From NCBI RefSeq assembly GCF_009928525.1, contig NZ_JAABOK010000006.1, positions 372,001-436,000 on the forward strand: a DNA stretch of 64,000 bases, read 5' to 3'. The position numbers and the translations under genes were made by a program. The stretch is from Chitinophaga solisilvae (GTDB taxonomy: Bacteria; Bacteroidota; Bacteroidia; Chitinophagales; Chitinophagaceae). Below the pieces are notes generated by a model, which ran no database searches, was not told the origin of the DNA, and was given only the letters and a program-made list of their open reading frames with translations. This document shows positions 25,284 through 35,072 of this stretch, in pieces (the first letter of the stretch is position 1; every line of letters starts with the position of its first letter).

Positions 25284-27917
25284 CTATTTCCAGGTTTTTT
25301 CACCTTTCCTCATTTTTTCCAGCGTATCCTGGTAAGTTTTCTTTTCGTTATCCGGCGCCAGTTTCAGGGCTTTTTCCTCGTAGGTGATGGCATCCGCCTT
25401 GTTCCCTGATTTATAGAGTACATTGGCGTATGTGTCGATGAAGCTGGGTTCGTCTCCCTGCTGGATGCACAGCTTACTCCATGCCAGGGCATTGGAGAGA
25501 TGGGTGGCATCTGACAGGTTTTCAAATACGGACCAGGCATAATTGTTCAGTTCCTGGGCGGAGATATTGGCGGCGAATTTATCCACGTATCTGTCTGCCG
25601 TAGAAGCAAAGCTGTTCCAGTCCTGTTTGTTGAGCAGGTGAATGGTTTTGGCGCGCAGGAATATTTCTTCTCCTGCGGGTCCGTATTGATTGCTTTTTTC
25701 CTCCATGCTGTTCCAGTCCGGGTTTGCGTCCGGGGATTTCACATGTGGTTCAATGATTTCCTGGTAAACGATGGTCATCAGTTTCACGTCAGCCTTCCGG
25801 TTGCCCAGTACGCGGTTCATTTCATCGCGGCCCTGCTGAATGAGGGAGAAGCCTTTGTCTTTGGAGGAGTTGGTGAATTTATTGATGAAAGACCATTGAT
25901 TGGCGGTCAGCGGCTGGTGCAGCTGGCTGATATAATCTTCTGCGATTCTGGCCGCATTGGTTTTATCATTTACACGAAGGGCCATCTGGGCGAGGTCGCG
26001 GAGGAATATCTGGTCTTTTTTTCCGTTTCTGTATTGGTCCAGGAGGGCGGCGTATTTGTTGTCGGGGTTGGTGGTATCAATATCCCTGACAGTAAAGTTG
26101 GCGGCCACATCGCTGGTAGGTGGTACCAGGGTGCCGTGAATTTGTCTGAGTTTACCGACTGGTATTTTGATGATTTCGCGATCATAGGAGATCAGGCCGT
26201 TTTCTTCTGTTTCCACGTCGAATGGTTCGGTGTAGATAGAGCCGCTGAGTCCTTCTTCTTCCAGTATTTTCAGGTGTTTGTTGAGGAAGGAATATTTTTC
26301 GGTGAAGGCTGCTGCGGGGATGGAGATATATCCCCAGCCGTCCGCGTCATTCCACTGGTGTTGTGGTGTTTTCACCTGTACGCCGCCCCATTCGCCGAGT
26401 ACGCGGGCTTTTCCGGGGAGTGCCGGCGGGATGCCGGGGCCGGGATAGTCGTGTATGTCGGTCATGTCGCTGCTGATCCATTTATCCAGTGGGTTGTTGG
26501 GGGAGCCGCGGTCGTAGTTTTCGCCGGTATGTCCGTCAACGATGCGGGAGGGGTCCATTTTCTTCATGGCTTCCGTGAGGCGTTGCTGGTCGTATCTGGC
26601 CCATCCTTCGTTGAAAAGTACCCAGCAGATGATGGAGGGATAGTTATACAGCTGTGTTACGTTTTCTATGTTTTCCTTTTCGAAATTTTTTCTGGCGGCG
26701 GCGGTTTCATTCGCGCAGGTGACCATATCCTGCCATACGAGGATACCTTCCTTATCGCAGTGGTAGTACCAGCGGGCGGGTTCCACCTTTACGTGTTTGC
26801 GGACGGTGTTGAAGCCCATGGATTTGATGGCGAGAACGTCGAATTTCAGCGCTTCATCCGTGGGGGCGGTATAGAGGCCGTCGGGCCAGAATCCCTGATC
26901 CAGTACGCCGAGGTTGTAGGTGTATTTATTATTGAGGAAGATGCGGTCTTGTCCTTTTTCATCTTTTTTGATTTCGATTTTACGCATGCCGAAGTAGGAG
27001 CGTACGGTATCGATGACTTTATTTTTATAGAGCAGTTTTACGGTGAGGTCATAGAGGAAGGGGTCGTTAGGTGACCAGAGGTGCGGGTCTGGTACGGGTA
27101 CCTGCAGGCTGGCGTTGGCTTTGCCGCTGGTGTTACCGATGGTAGCGCCGTTGTTCTGTGCGATAGCCTGTACGGTGTAGTTAGCGGCATCGCCGGGTAC
27201 GTTGACCTGTAGGGAGAGGTAGCCATGATCGGGCGCCGGTGTCATTTTGAGGGAAGCGATGTGTACGGCGGGTACGGTTTCCATCCAGACGGTCTGCCAT
27301 ATACCGCTGCTGGCGGTATAGAGGATATTGGCCGGTTTCAGCACCTGTTTGCCGTGCGGGTTGGGACCTTCGTCGGACGGATCGTAAACGCCAACGATCA
27401 GTTCATTGTCGCCGTTTTTGAGGGCGCTGGTAATATCGAAGGAGAAGTTGAAATAGCCGCCGGTGTGGTCGCCTATTTTTTGTCCGTTGATATATACGAT
27501 TGCTTCCCAGTCGACTGCTCCGAAGTGGAGTAATACTTTTTCGTTGTTTTTTATTTCCGGTTTTTTGATAGTTCTTTTATACCAGAGGCGTTGTGAGGGC
27601 AGCAATGGTTTTTTAACGCCGGACAGTGCTGATTCCAGGGGGAATGGCACGAGAATCTGGTCGTTGAAGGTGGTGGGTATGGGGGCATCTTTTTCGGTGA
27701 TGGTATAGTTCCATATGCCGTTGAGATTTTCCCAGTTGCTGCGGATCATTTGCGGGCGTGGGTATTCCTGGAGGGTAGCTGATGGTGTTACGTTTTTTGC
27801 CCAGCGTGTTTGCAGGGGGGATGGTTGCATTTTCCAGGAAGACTGTGCAATGGCCAGTAGGCAGAGGCAATTACAGAGTGTGGCGATAATGATCGCTTTG
27901 GTGAATTGTTTTACCAT
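25284..27917 (-). CDS. Glycoside hydrolase family 2 protein with C-terminal helical repeat module
   Basis: 877 residues with a signal peptide (ending near CLLAIAQ). The sugar-binding jelly-roll (about 50-215; HFGAVDWEAIVYINGQKIGDH), Ig-like domain and TIM barrel (about 315-600) form a GH2 enzyme, with acid/base Glu in VLFNEGWARYD and a probable nucleophile in GEWGG. It could be a beta-galactosidase, glucuronidase or similar. Beyond the barrel lies a roughly 250-residue TPR-like helical module ending in IDTYANVLYKSGNKADAI, which closely resembles the C-terminal part of the thioredoxin-domain protein at 35073-36371. It probably acts in the periplasm. Confidence 0.9.
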   Translation of the reverse strand: MVKQFTKAIIIATLCNCLCLLAIAQSSWKMQPSPLQTRWAKNVTPSATLQEYPRPQMIRSNWENLNGIWNYTITEKDAPIPTTFNDQILVPFPLESALSGVKKPLLPSQRLWYKRTIKKPEIKNNEKVLLHFGAVDWEAIVYINGQKIGDHTGGYFNFSFDITSALKNGDNELIVGVYDPSDEGPNPHGKQVLKPANILYTASSGIWQTVWMETVPAVHIASLKMTPAPDHGYLSLQVNVPGDAANYTVQAIAQNNGATIGNTSGKANASLQVPVPDPHLWSPNDPFLYDLTVKLLYKNKVIDTVRSYFGMRKIEIKKDEKGQDRIFLNNKYTYNLGVLDQGFWPDGLYTAPTDEALKFDVLAIKSMGFNTVRKHVKVEPARWYYHCDKEGILVWQDMVTCANETAAARKNFEKENIENVTQLYNYPSIICWVLFNEGWARYDQQRLTEAMKKMDPSRIVDGHTGENYDRGSPNNPLDKWISSDMTDIHDYPGPGIPPALPGKARVLGEWGGVQVKTPQHQWNDADGWGYISIPAAAFTEKYSFLNKHLKILEEEGLSGSIYTEPFDVETEENGLISYDREIIKIPVGKLRQIHGTLVPPTSDVAANFTVRDIDTTNPDNKYAALLDQYRNGKKDQIFLRDLAQMALRVNDKTNAARIAEDYISQLHQPLTANQWSFINKFTNSSKDKGFSLIQQGRDEMNRVLGNRKADVKLMTIVYQEIIEPHVKSPDANPDWNSMEEKSNQYGPAGEEIFLRAKTIHLLNKQDWNSFASTADRYVDKFAANISAQELNNYAWSVFENLSDATHLSNALAWSKLCIQQGDEPSFIDTYANVLYKSGNKADAITYEEKALKLAPDNEKKTYQDTLEKMRKGEKTWK

Positions 27918-28030
27918 AGGAGGTTGGTTAAAATTACGATAAGCGTCTATTGATAAATATCCGATACAGTTCCTGATGGCGTTCTTTTTCAGATTTGGTT
28001 GTTGCTGCGTTTAGCAGTCAGCAGGTTATT

Positions 28031-28054
28031 CGTGCCGGAATGTTTCCGGGCACG
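28031..28054. terminator. Hairpin between fecR and the GH2 gene
   Basis: CGTGCCGGAA pairs with TTCCGGGCACG (one bulged G) around TGT. No U-run follows on the minus strand, so it may only weaken read-through from fecR into the GH2 gene. Confidence 0.4.
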
Positions 28055-28078
28055 GATAATCTATTGGGGGGTAAAGCC

Positions 28079-29191
28079 CTATTCGAAGTGCAGGATACCC
28101 TGCTGATCGAAGTGGTATTTAACAGAATCGGAGGCCTGCAGGTTGTGCAGGAAATTATCCAGGGGTTGATTTCTGTTAACGATACCGAAGAAGCGCCTGT
28201 TGCTGACACGTTCGTTGTCCAGTATCACCTTTACGCCGTACCAGCGTGGGATGATATCGGAGAGGTCTTTCAGGGTGGCGCTTTCGAAGGTAAAGATACC
28301 CTGTCGCCAGCTGAGGACTTTGTCTGCATCGAAACGGGAGAGTGTCATACCGTTTTCGGTGCTGGTTATTTCGAATCCAGGTTGTAATATTTTGTTGTTG
28401 CCGGCGGATTCCACTTTTACGGAACCGTTTACCAGTGCGATTTTGGCGGTACCTTCCTCATAGGTGTTGATATTGAAGGAGGTACCGAGTACTTTGATGG
28501 TGTTGTTGGGGAGGTGAACGATGAATGGTTTGGCGGCGTTACCGGCTACGGTAAAGTAGGCTTCTCCATTGATGGTTACTTCCCTGGTGCTGCCCGTGAA
28601 ATTGAACGGGAAGCTGATGGTGGTGGCGGAGTTGAGTTGTATCTGTGTACCGTCGGCGAGGAGTATGTTATAATCTTTGCCTGGGGGGACAGTAAGTGTA
28701 TTCAGTCCGCTTTCCGTGTGATTTGCTGAGGTAAAGCTCAGTGTTTTCTGTGAATTTTTTAAGGTGGTATGTCCTATCTGCATGGCGGTGGTATCTTCAG
28801 ACAGGTCTATCTGTTTACCATTAGCCATGACGAGTTGGATATGCTCCTGGCCGGCTGTTGTTGCAGCGATTGGTTTGTGACTTTTACTGTTAAAGAAGTA
28901 CCAGCTTCCTGCTATGGCGAGCAGGGTAGCGGCGGCAATGCCAGTCATTTTCTGGAAAGAGAGGCGGCGGTTTCCGGAGATAAGTTGTTCTACGACTTCT
29001 TCTGCCGGGTGTTCGTCCAGACTTTCTTTCGCATCAGCAACCAACCAGGGGCTTTCATCATGTATTTTTTTCCATATTAACCAGGCGTCTTTATCTTCCT
29101 TGATGGCGTTGTACAGAAAAGCCTTATCCTCTGGAGTAATGCTACCATCCAACTCATCGAAAGTCAGCGCCTCAATTTTCTTATAATCCAT
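28079..29191 (-). CDS. FecR-family anti-sigma factor
   Basis: 370 residues. A short cytoplasmic N-terminus (about 1-80), one membrane helix (about 84-103, IAAATLLAIAGSWYFF), the periplasmic FecR domain (about 160-270; LNTLTVPPGKDYNILLADGT) and a C-terminal DUF4974 domain that contacts the TonB transducer. It holds the ECF sigma factor encoded 46 bases upstream and releases it when a SusC-like receptor with an STN domain binds its ligand. The likely receptor is the SusC protein encoded divergently at 30147. Confidence 0.93.
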   Translation of the reverse strand: MDYKKIEALTFDELDGSITPEDKAFLYNAIKEDKDAWLIWKKIHDESPWLVADAKESLDEHPAEEVVEQLISGNRRLSFQKMTGIAAATLLAIAGSWYFFNSKSHKPIAATTAGQEHIQLVMANGKQIDLSEDTTAMQIGHTTLKNSQKTLSFTSANHTESGLNTLTVPPGKDYNILLADGTQIQLNSATTISFPFNFTGSTREVTINGEAYFTVAGNAAKPFIVHLPNNTIKVLGTSFNINTYEEGTAKIALVNGSVKVESAGNNKILQPGFEITSTENGMTLSRFDADKVLSWRQGIFTFESATLKDLSDIIPRWYGVKVILDNERVSNRRFFGIVNRNQPLDNFLHNLQASDSVKYHFDQQGILHFE

Positions 29192-29237
29192 GACTAACCG
29201 GATAATAACTTATAAACGAACAAAGCAGAAAAAAGTA

Positions 29238-29783
29238 CTACTGTTCATAAGCTGATTTTAATTTTTTACGGAGAATTTTCAGCGTGGTGCTGATCTGATT
29301 TTTGACTGTCTGGAGGGAGATCCCTTTTTCGTCCATGATTTCGCGCTGGCTTTTATCCTGGAGGTAGGAGAGTTCGAAGACATTCCGCTGGGCGAGTGGC
29401 AGTGCATTAATGACGTTGGCGATTTGCAGGGATAATTCTTTGTTTTCGAGCGGATTGAACTGTATGGAGAGTTCTTTCAGCTCGGCATATCTTTTCTCGT
29501 TTTTTTCCTTGATCATTTTTTTGCGGATCTTGTCCATGCATTTGTTTTTCACGCAGGCGGACAGGTAGCTTTTCAGGAACATGTTTTCGGGCAGGCTGTC
29601 CCGTTTCTTCCAGATGGTAACCAGTACATCGTGGATGACATCAGCGGCCTCGTCCTTGTCTTTCAGCACGTAGTTAGCCTCCATGTGCAGTCTTGCGTAA
29701 TAGCGGTTGTAGATCTGTGTAAAAGCCCATTCGCTCCCACTTTTCAGGTCATTCACCAACAGATCATCAGGTAATGATTGCAT
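29238..29783 (-). CDS. ECF RNA polymerase sigma factor
   Basis: 181 residues. Region 2 (LLVNDLKSGSEWAFTQIYNR, then DEAADVIHDVLVTIWKK) and region 4 (LPLAQRNVFELSYLQDKSQR, then GISLQTVKNQISTTLKILRKK) are intact. It is the Bacteroidota FecI-like type paired with FecR, and should switch on the local SusCD genes and itself. It runs away from susC, sharing an upstream region of about 360 bases. Confidence 0.95.
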   Translation of the reverse strand: MQSLPDDLLVNDLKSGSEWAFTQIYNRYYARLHMEANYVLKDKDEAADVIHDVLVTIWKKRDSLPENMFLKSYLSACVKNKCMDKIRKKMIKEKNEKRYAELKELSIQFNPLENKELSLQIANVINALPLAQRNVFELSYLQDKSQREIMDEKGISLQTVKNQISTTLKILRKKLKSAYEQ

Positions 29784-30146
29784 GATAAGCCCCCTTTAGA
29801 TATTAGTACAGTTGTATTTTTAATCACATGACCTTCCCGTCATTAACAAGAATTGAGTGTCGTTGTAATGGTCACCGGGAAACCTATTATTATATAAATA
29901 ACAAAATAGGGAAAGAATCAGCGTAGTAACAACCGTGACTTTTCAGTACCCAAGATATAATAATTATTTAACGTAGTCTGTTAATAATTTGTAAAGCACG
30001 TGAAATTTAGGAATAACGGCATCTTTAAGCCATTGTAATCCTGAAAGTTAATTATTAATTTATTGTTACCGATTTGTTAACAGTGATAGTACTTTTTATT
30101 TCATACCACGTCTAAATTCAAAACAAACAATTTTTCAATTGCTGTC
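29784..30146. promoter_or_regulatory. Divergent region between sigma factor and susC
   Basis: AT-rich and without a gene. It must hold the promoters for the sigma/FecR operon and for susC. No TAnnTTTG box stands out close to either start, as expected if the local ECF sigma factor recognises other elements. Short AT-rich runs (AATTATTAATTTATTG) precede susC; no strong hairpin was found. Confidence 0.5.
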
Positions 30147-33100
30147 ATGTGTTTTTTTATACCAAAATCTTCCCTTATGCTTAAAAGTATACTTACCCCA
30201 ATGCTTGCCGGCGTGATGATGGTTGCTGTGATGTCTGGTATACCGGGAGCCCTGCAGGCCTCGCGCCTGGAGGTAGCTCAGGACGGGCCGGAACATCTGA
30301 GGGTGAATGTGAACGTCCGGAACGTACCACTGAAAGAAGTGTTTAAACTCATCACCAAGCAGACAGGTCTGAACTTCTTCGGGAGCGCCATGGGGAACGC
30401 CTACGAAGAACGGGTATCTTTTAAAGCCAGCCAGGAAGAATTAAAGAAAGTACTCGACGACCTGCTCATACCCATTGACTACACCTGGATAGTCAACAAT
30501 GACGTGATCATCGTCAGAAAAAAAAACAAAATTCCGATCTCGGAGACGCTCGTCACTGATACCAGTGCGCTGCTGCCTGTAGTAGGCGGCATCGTCACAG
30601 ATGTAAAAGGCGTTCCCATCCCCGGAGCCACCATCGTCATAAAAGGAACCCGCAAAGGCGTTACCACCGATGTTAACGGCCGTTTCACCCTCAAAAGCGT
30701 ACCAGAAAATGGAAAACTCCTCATCACCTACATAGGGTATGAATCCAGAGAAATACCCGCTGCTACCAAAAATATTATCGCCCAGCTGAAAGTCAATACC
30801 AACAACCTCGATGAGATGGTAGTGGTAGCGTATGGTACCACGACTAAAAGGTTTAACGTGGGGAACGTGACGTCGATTAAGGCGGAGGATATTGAGCGGC
30901 AGCCAGTGACGGACCCGATGCTGGCATTGCAGGGGAGAGTGCCGGGATTGGAAATTACGCAATCGAGTGGAGTGCCGGGAGGATCAATAACAGTGAGGGT
31001 ACAGGGGGAGAATAGTATTATGAATGGGAATGATCCTTTTTATGTGGTGGATGGAGTGCCGTACCCTTCACAGGCATTGCCCAACAGAGGTACTGAAGTA
31101 CTGGGAAATGGAGCTAGTGGAAGTCCGCTTAGCTACATTAATCCTGCCGATATAGAAAGTATAACAGTTTTGAAAGATGCAGATGCAACTGCCATATATG
31201 GATCCAGAGCTGCAAACGGAGCGATAATTATTACGACAAAAAAAGGTACGGTAGGGCGAACCCAGGTTAGTTTGAACTATCAAACAGGATGGGGAAATCT
31301 GGTGAAGAGAATGCCCCTTTTGAATACAGAACAATATCTGATGATGCGGAATGAAGCATTGAGAAATGATCAAAAAACAGCTAGTCTGTTGAATGGTGAC
31401 TATGATCTGTTACTGTGGGACACAACACGGTATACTGACTGGCAAAAGGAGTTAATAGGTAAAACAGCACATTTTACAAATGTGAATGCTTCTGTTTCAG
31501 GAGGAAATGATAACATACAATATTTAATTGGAGGTACCTATCGCAAGGAAACATCGGTTTTTGCCGGTGATTTTTCTGATGTAAAAGGAACTGTTCATTT
31601 TAATATCAATTCAATCTCACAGAATAAAAAATTCAATGTTTCATTATCGGGTAATTACCAGATGGATAATAATCAATTACCCCGAACAGATCTGACCAAT
31701 TTAGCTGCGACGCTCGCACCTAATGCACCTTCCATGTTTTTACCAGATGGCACCCTTAACTGGGCCCTGAATTCGGAAGGTGTGAGTACCTGGATAAATC
31801 CTTATTCCCTGGTATATCGCAGATATACAAATAAAACAACAAACCTATTAGGAAACTTAGTTCTGAGTTATAAACTGTTCCCTGGCTTGGAAATAAAGAC
31901 CAGTCTTGGTTATAATAGTTTATTAACCAACGATTTGAGCATTAGGCCGATGACAGCCATTGAACCAGAAGCACGCCCTTATACTCCAAGAAATGCAGGG
32001 TTTGGGAAAAATTCAATATCCTCCTGGATCGTTGAGCCTCAGGTAAGTTATGGAAGAACAATCGGCAGAGGAAAATTGGATGTTTTGGTTGGAATGAGTA
32101 TAAATCAAAAGAAAGATAATACTCTGATGATATTCGGGCAAGGTCAGAACAGTGACCTTTCCTTAAAGAATTTACAAGCAGCTCCACAGGTATTTGTATC
32201 AAGTTCAAAGTATGCGATGTATAATTATATCGCTTTGTTTGGCAGGGCTTCCTATGTTTTACAAGACAGATATATGTTGAATCTGACAGCCAGAAGAGAT
32301 GGAACATCGCGGTTTGGTCCTGAAAGCAGATTCCACAATTTTGGTGCTGTTGGTTTAGGTTGGGTTTTTTCAGAAACAAGATTAATAAAAGACCGGTTTC
32401 CAATAGTTAGTTTCGGTAAAATAAGAGCCAGTTATGGTACTACTGGTAATGATCAGATTGATGATTACAGATATATGAATTTGTTTAATCCGATTTTTGC
32501 ACCAGTACCATACTTAGGAACAAATGGTCTTGCTCCTGATGGATTAACTAATCCATATTTACAATGGGAAGAAACTAAAAAATTGACTATAGGAGTGGAC
32601 CTTAATTTTTTAAAGGATAGGATAAATTTTGTGGGAAACTATTATAACAATAGATCATCTAATCAGCTCATTCTATTTAATCTACCTATAATAGCAGGTT
32701 TCCCCAACGTTTTTAAAAATTTGCCGGCAACTGTTGAGAATTCCGGTTATGAGTTGTCATTAACGTCAACAAATATAACCAGTAAGGATTTTAAATGGGT
32801 TACAAGCATTAATGTAACAATCCCAAATACTAAACTGATAGCATTTCCGGATTTAGAAAAATCCCCTTACAATTCAGCATTCATACTTGGTAAACCTGTA
32901 ACAATCTACAGATTATATAAATCCAATGGAGTAGATCCTGCTACCGGTGTTTATCAATTTATTGATAATCATGGAGGCATTACTTCGACTCCTTCCTATC
33001 AAACAGATAGAATAGTGCTAGAGAATTCAAGGGCCGATTTTTATGGAGGCTTGCAGAATGACCTTTCCTATAAAGGGATTAGTCTGAATTTTAATGTTCA

Positions 33101-33503
33101 ATTTACGAAAGTCATTGCACCCAATTACCGGGGAGGGTTTCCTGGTGCAAGGAATCAGAATCAACCAACTTGGGTTTTATCTAGATGGCAAAAGCCAGGT
33201 GATAATAGTTCCGTACAGAAATTTAATACTGATTTTTCATTAGCGGAACCTATCGGATTTGCTAATAATAGTGATTTGTTCGTAAATGATGCATCCTTTA
33301 TAAGACTTAAGAATATTTCATTGTCATACAGGCTTCCAGCAGAATGGATGAAAAATTTACACATAGAGAGGTGTAGTTTATTCGTGCAAGGACAAAACTT
33401 AGTCACAATATCCAGTTACCAGGGATTAGATCCCGAAACTCGTTCTGTAAATACTTTGCCTCCGCTGAAAATTGTTATGATAGGCATGCAGCTGGTGTTA
33501 TAA
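30147..33503 (+). CDS. SusC/RagA-type TonB-dependent transducer (compositional chimera)
   Basis: 1118 residues. Signal peptide (about 1-38), STN signalling domain (about 45-125; VRNVPLKEVFKLITKQTGLNF), carboxypeptidase-like domain (about 145-225; GGIVTDVKGVPIPGATI), plug (about 228-375) and a large barrel ending in MIGMQLVL. With SusD it forms an outer-membrane importer, and the STN domain signals to FecR. Codon use changes inside the gene: C-ending codons to about 30835, G-ending to about 31050, and AT-rich from there on. This suggests that the ligand-facing part was exchanged. Start ATG 30147 or 30177. Confidence 0.95.
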   Translation: MCFFIPKSSLMLKSILTPMLAGVMMVAVMSGIPGALQASRLEVAQDGPEHLRVNVNVRNVPLKEVFKLITKQTGLNFFGSAMGNAYEERVSFKASQEELKKVLDDLLIPIDYTWIVNNDVIIVRKKNKIPISETLVTDTSALLPVVGGIVTDVKGVPIPGATIVIKGTRKGVTTDVNGRFTLKSVPENGKLLITYIGYESREIPAATKNIIAQLKVNTNNLDEMVVVAYGTTTKRFNVGNVTSIKAEDIERQPVTDPMLALQGRVPGLEITQSSGVPGGSITVRVQGENSIMNGNDPFYVVDGVPYPSQALPNRGTEVLGNGASGSPLSYINPADIESITVLKDADATAIYGSRAANGAIIITTKKGTVGRTQVSLNYQTGWGNLVKRMPLLNTEQYLMMRNEALRNDQKTASLLNGDYDLLLWDTTRYTDWQKELIGKTAHFTNVNASVSGGNDNIQYLIGGTYRKETSVFAGDFSDVKGTVHFNINSISQNKKFNVSLSGNYQMDNNQLPRTDLTNLAATLAPNAPSMFLPDGTLNWALNSEGVSTWINPYSLVYRRYTNKTTNLLGNLVLSYKLFPGLEIKTSLGYNSLLTNDLSIRPMTAIEPEARPYTPRNAGFGKNSISSWIVEPQVSYGRTIGRGKLDVLVGMSINQKKDNTLMIFGQGQNSDLSLKNLQAAPQVFVSSSKYAMYNYIALFGRASYVLQDRYMLNLTARRDGTSRFGPESRFHNFGAVGLGWVFSETRLIKDRFPIVSFGKIRASYGTTGNDQIDDYRYMNLFNPIFAPVPYLGTNGLAPDGLTNPYLQWEETKKLTIGVDLNFLKDRINFVGNYYNNRSSNQLILFNLPIIAGFPNVFKNLPATVENSGYELSLTSTNITSKDFKWVTSINVTIPNTKLIAFPDLEKSPYNSAFILGKPVTIYRLYKSNGVDPATGVYQFIDNHGGITSTPSYQTDRIVLENSRADFYGGLQNDLSYKGISLNFNVQFTKVIAPNYRGGFPGARNQNQPTWVLSRWQKPGDNSSVQKFNTDFSLAEPIGFANNSDLFVNDASFIRLKNISLSYRLPAEWMKNLHIERCSLFVQGQNLVTISSYQGLDPETRSVNTLPPLKIVMIGMQLVL

Positions 33504-33580
33504 TGTAAATGTTTGATTGAAAGTTCATAGTATCATTGTGAATCGGAAATCTGATTGTTGGAAAAATAAATATTATTACC

Positions 33581-35038
33581 ATGATAAGGTATAATGAAAA
33601 AAATGAAAGAACCGCTTACTATAAGATGCTTTTGCTAGTTGTCATAATTTTATTGAATATGTCTGGTTGCAAGAAGTTTGTTGATATAGATCCACCAGAG
33701 ACATCTTTGACAGGAGATAATGTTTTTCGTGATGATGCAACCGCAAATGCTGTTATGCTGGGTGTTTATACGAATTTGAGCAGTGGCGCTCTGTTTACCG
33801 GATCATTTGTTGGTTTAAGTTTTTTTCCCGGACTATCTGCTGATGAATTGACAATTTTTAAGGATGTGATTGACGCACCTATGATCCAGTATTATACAAA
33901 TATGCTGAAAGGTACACAAATTGCAGATAGGATTGAATTCTGGAGCAGTATTTATCAAACGATATATATAGTTAATTATACAATTAACGGTTTGTCAAAA
34001 TCATCCTCTCTAAATCCTTCGGTAAAGAAACAACTAATGGGAGAAGCCTTGTTTATGAGGGCATTCTGTTATTTTTACCTTACAAATTTATATGGTGATG
34101 TACCACTGATAACCAGCATTGATTATTCTGTTAATTTGGGAATGCCAAGATCCCCGCAGAAGGTTATTTATTCTCAGATAGTATCAGATCTTAAATCTGC
34201 GAAAGAATCATTGAATCCAGGATATGTGGATGCAAGCGGAATTAATAAATCTACAGAAAGAGTGCGGCCAAATAAGTTTGCGGCCGCTGCTTTACTGGCA
34301 AGAGTCTATTTGTTCACGGGAATGTGGGACGAGGCGTGGCGAGAGGCAGATTTTGTAATATCCAATGCAGGACAATATCAATTGGAAAAGGACTTGGGTA
34401 GAGTGTTTCTGAAGAATAGTGTGGAAGCAATCTGGCAATTACAACCAGTCAATTTAGGAGAGAATACTTCTTATGGTTCCGGGTTTGTACTTACAAGAGG
34501 ATATAATAATGGTATTAATCCTGTATATCTTAGTCCGGATATAACAGATGCTTTTGAAAAGAATGATTTAAGAAAAATTAGCTGGATTGGTATCGATTCT
34601 TCAACAGGTAAAAAATATCCTTTTGCATATAAGTATAAGCAATATGAATATGGAAAGCCTGTTACAGAATATTATATGGTTATGCGCCTTGCAGAACAAT
34701 TTCTGATCAGATCGGAGGCTAATTTACATAAGGGGAGATTGACTGAGTCTATACTGGATTTGAACAAAGTGAGAAGAAGGTCGGGGTTAGCAGATATCGG
34801 GTTAATAACTCCTGATGGTATTGTTAATGCTATTCTGCAGGAAAGAAAGGTTGAGTTCTTTACAGAATGGGGACATAGATGGTTTGATCTCAAGAGAACA
34901 GGAAAGATCAATGAGGTTATGACGTCTGTTACAAGTAGGAAAGGAGGTGTTTGGCAGCCTTATAGCCAACTATATCCAATTAGCCTCACAGAATTAATGA
35001 AAACGCCGTCCATTAGTCAGACTCCTGGCTATAACTAG
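33581..35038 (+). CDS. SusD/RagB-family outer-membrane lipoprotein
   Basis: 485 residues. A lipoprotein signal ends in LLNMSGCKKF (lipid-anchored Cys), followed by VDIDPPETSLTGDNVF and TPR-like helices typical of SusD: GEALFMRAFCYFYLTNLYGD and AERFLIR-like AEQFLIRSEA, then RKVEFFTEWGHRWFDLKRTG. It forms the ligand-capturing lid on the SusC barrel at the cell surface. It lies 77 bases behind susC. The sequence is AT-rich, like the rest of the island. The start is ATG 33581; nearby in-frame alternatives do not change the signal peptide. Confidence 0.95.
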   Translation: MIRYNEKNERTAYYKMLLLVVIILLNMSGCKKFVDIDPPETSLTGDNVFRDDATANAVMLGVYTNLSSGALFTGSFVGLSFFPGLSADELTIFKDVIDAPMIQYYTNMLKGTQIADRIEFWSSIYQTIYIVNYTINGLSKSSSLNPSVKKQLMGEALFMRAFCYFYLTNLYGDVPLITSIDYSVNLGMPRSPQKVIYSQIVSDLKSAKESLNPGYVDASGINKSTERVRPNKFAAAALLARVYLFTGMWDEAWREADFVISNAGQYQLEKDLGRVFLKNSVEAIWQLQPVNLGENTSYGSGFVLTRGYNNGINPVYLSPDITDAFEKNDLRKISWIGIDSSTGKKYPFAYKYKQYEYGKPVTEYYMVMRLAEQFLIRSEANLHKGRLTESILDLNKVRRRSGLADIGLITPDGIVNAILQERKVEFFTEWGHRWFDLKRTGKINEVMTSVTSRKGGVWQPYSQLYPISLTELMKTPSISQTPGYN

Positions 35039-35072
35039 TCTTAGAAGAATTATTCAATTTAAAACATATTAG

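Noticed and set aside
25638..27074. Long open frame (478 codons) on the plus strand
   Set aside because: It is antisense to the GH2 gene and has no family features.
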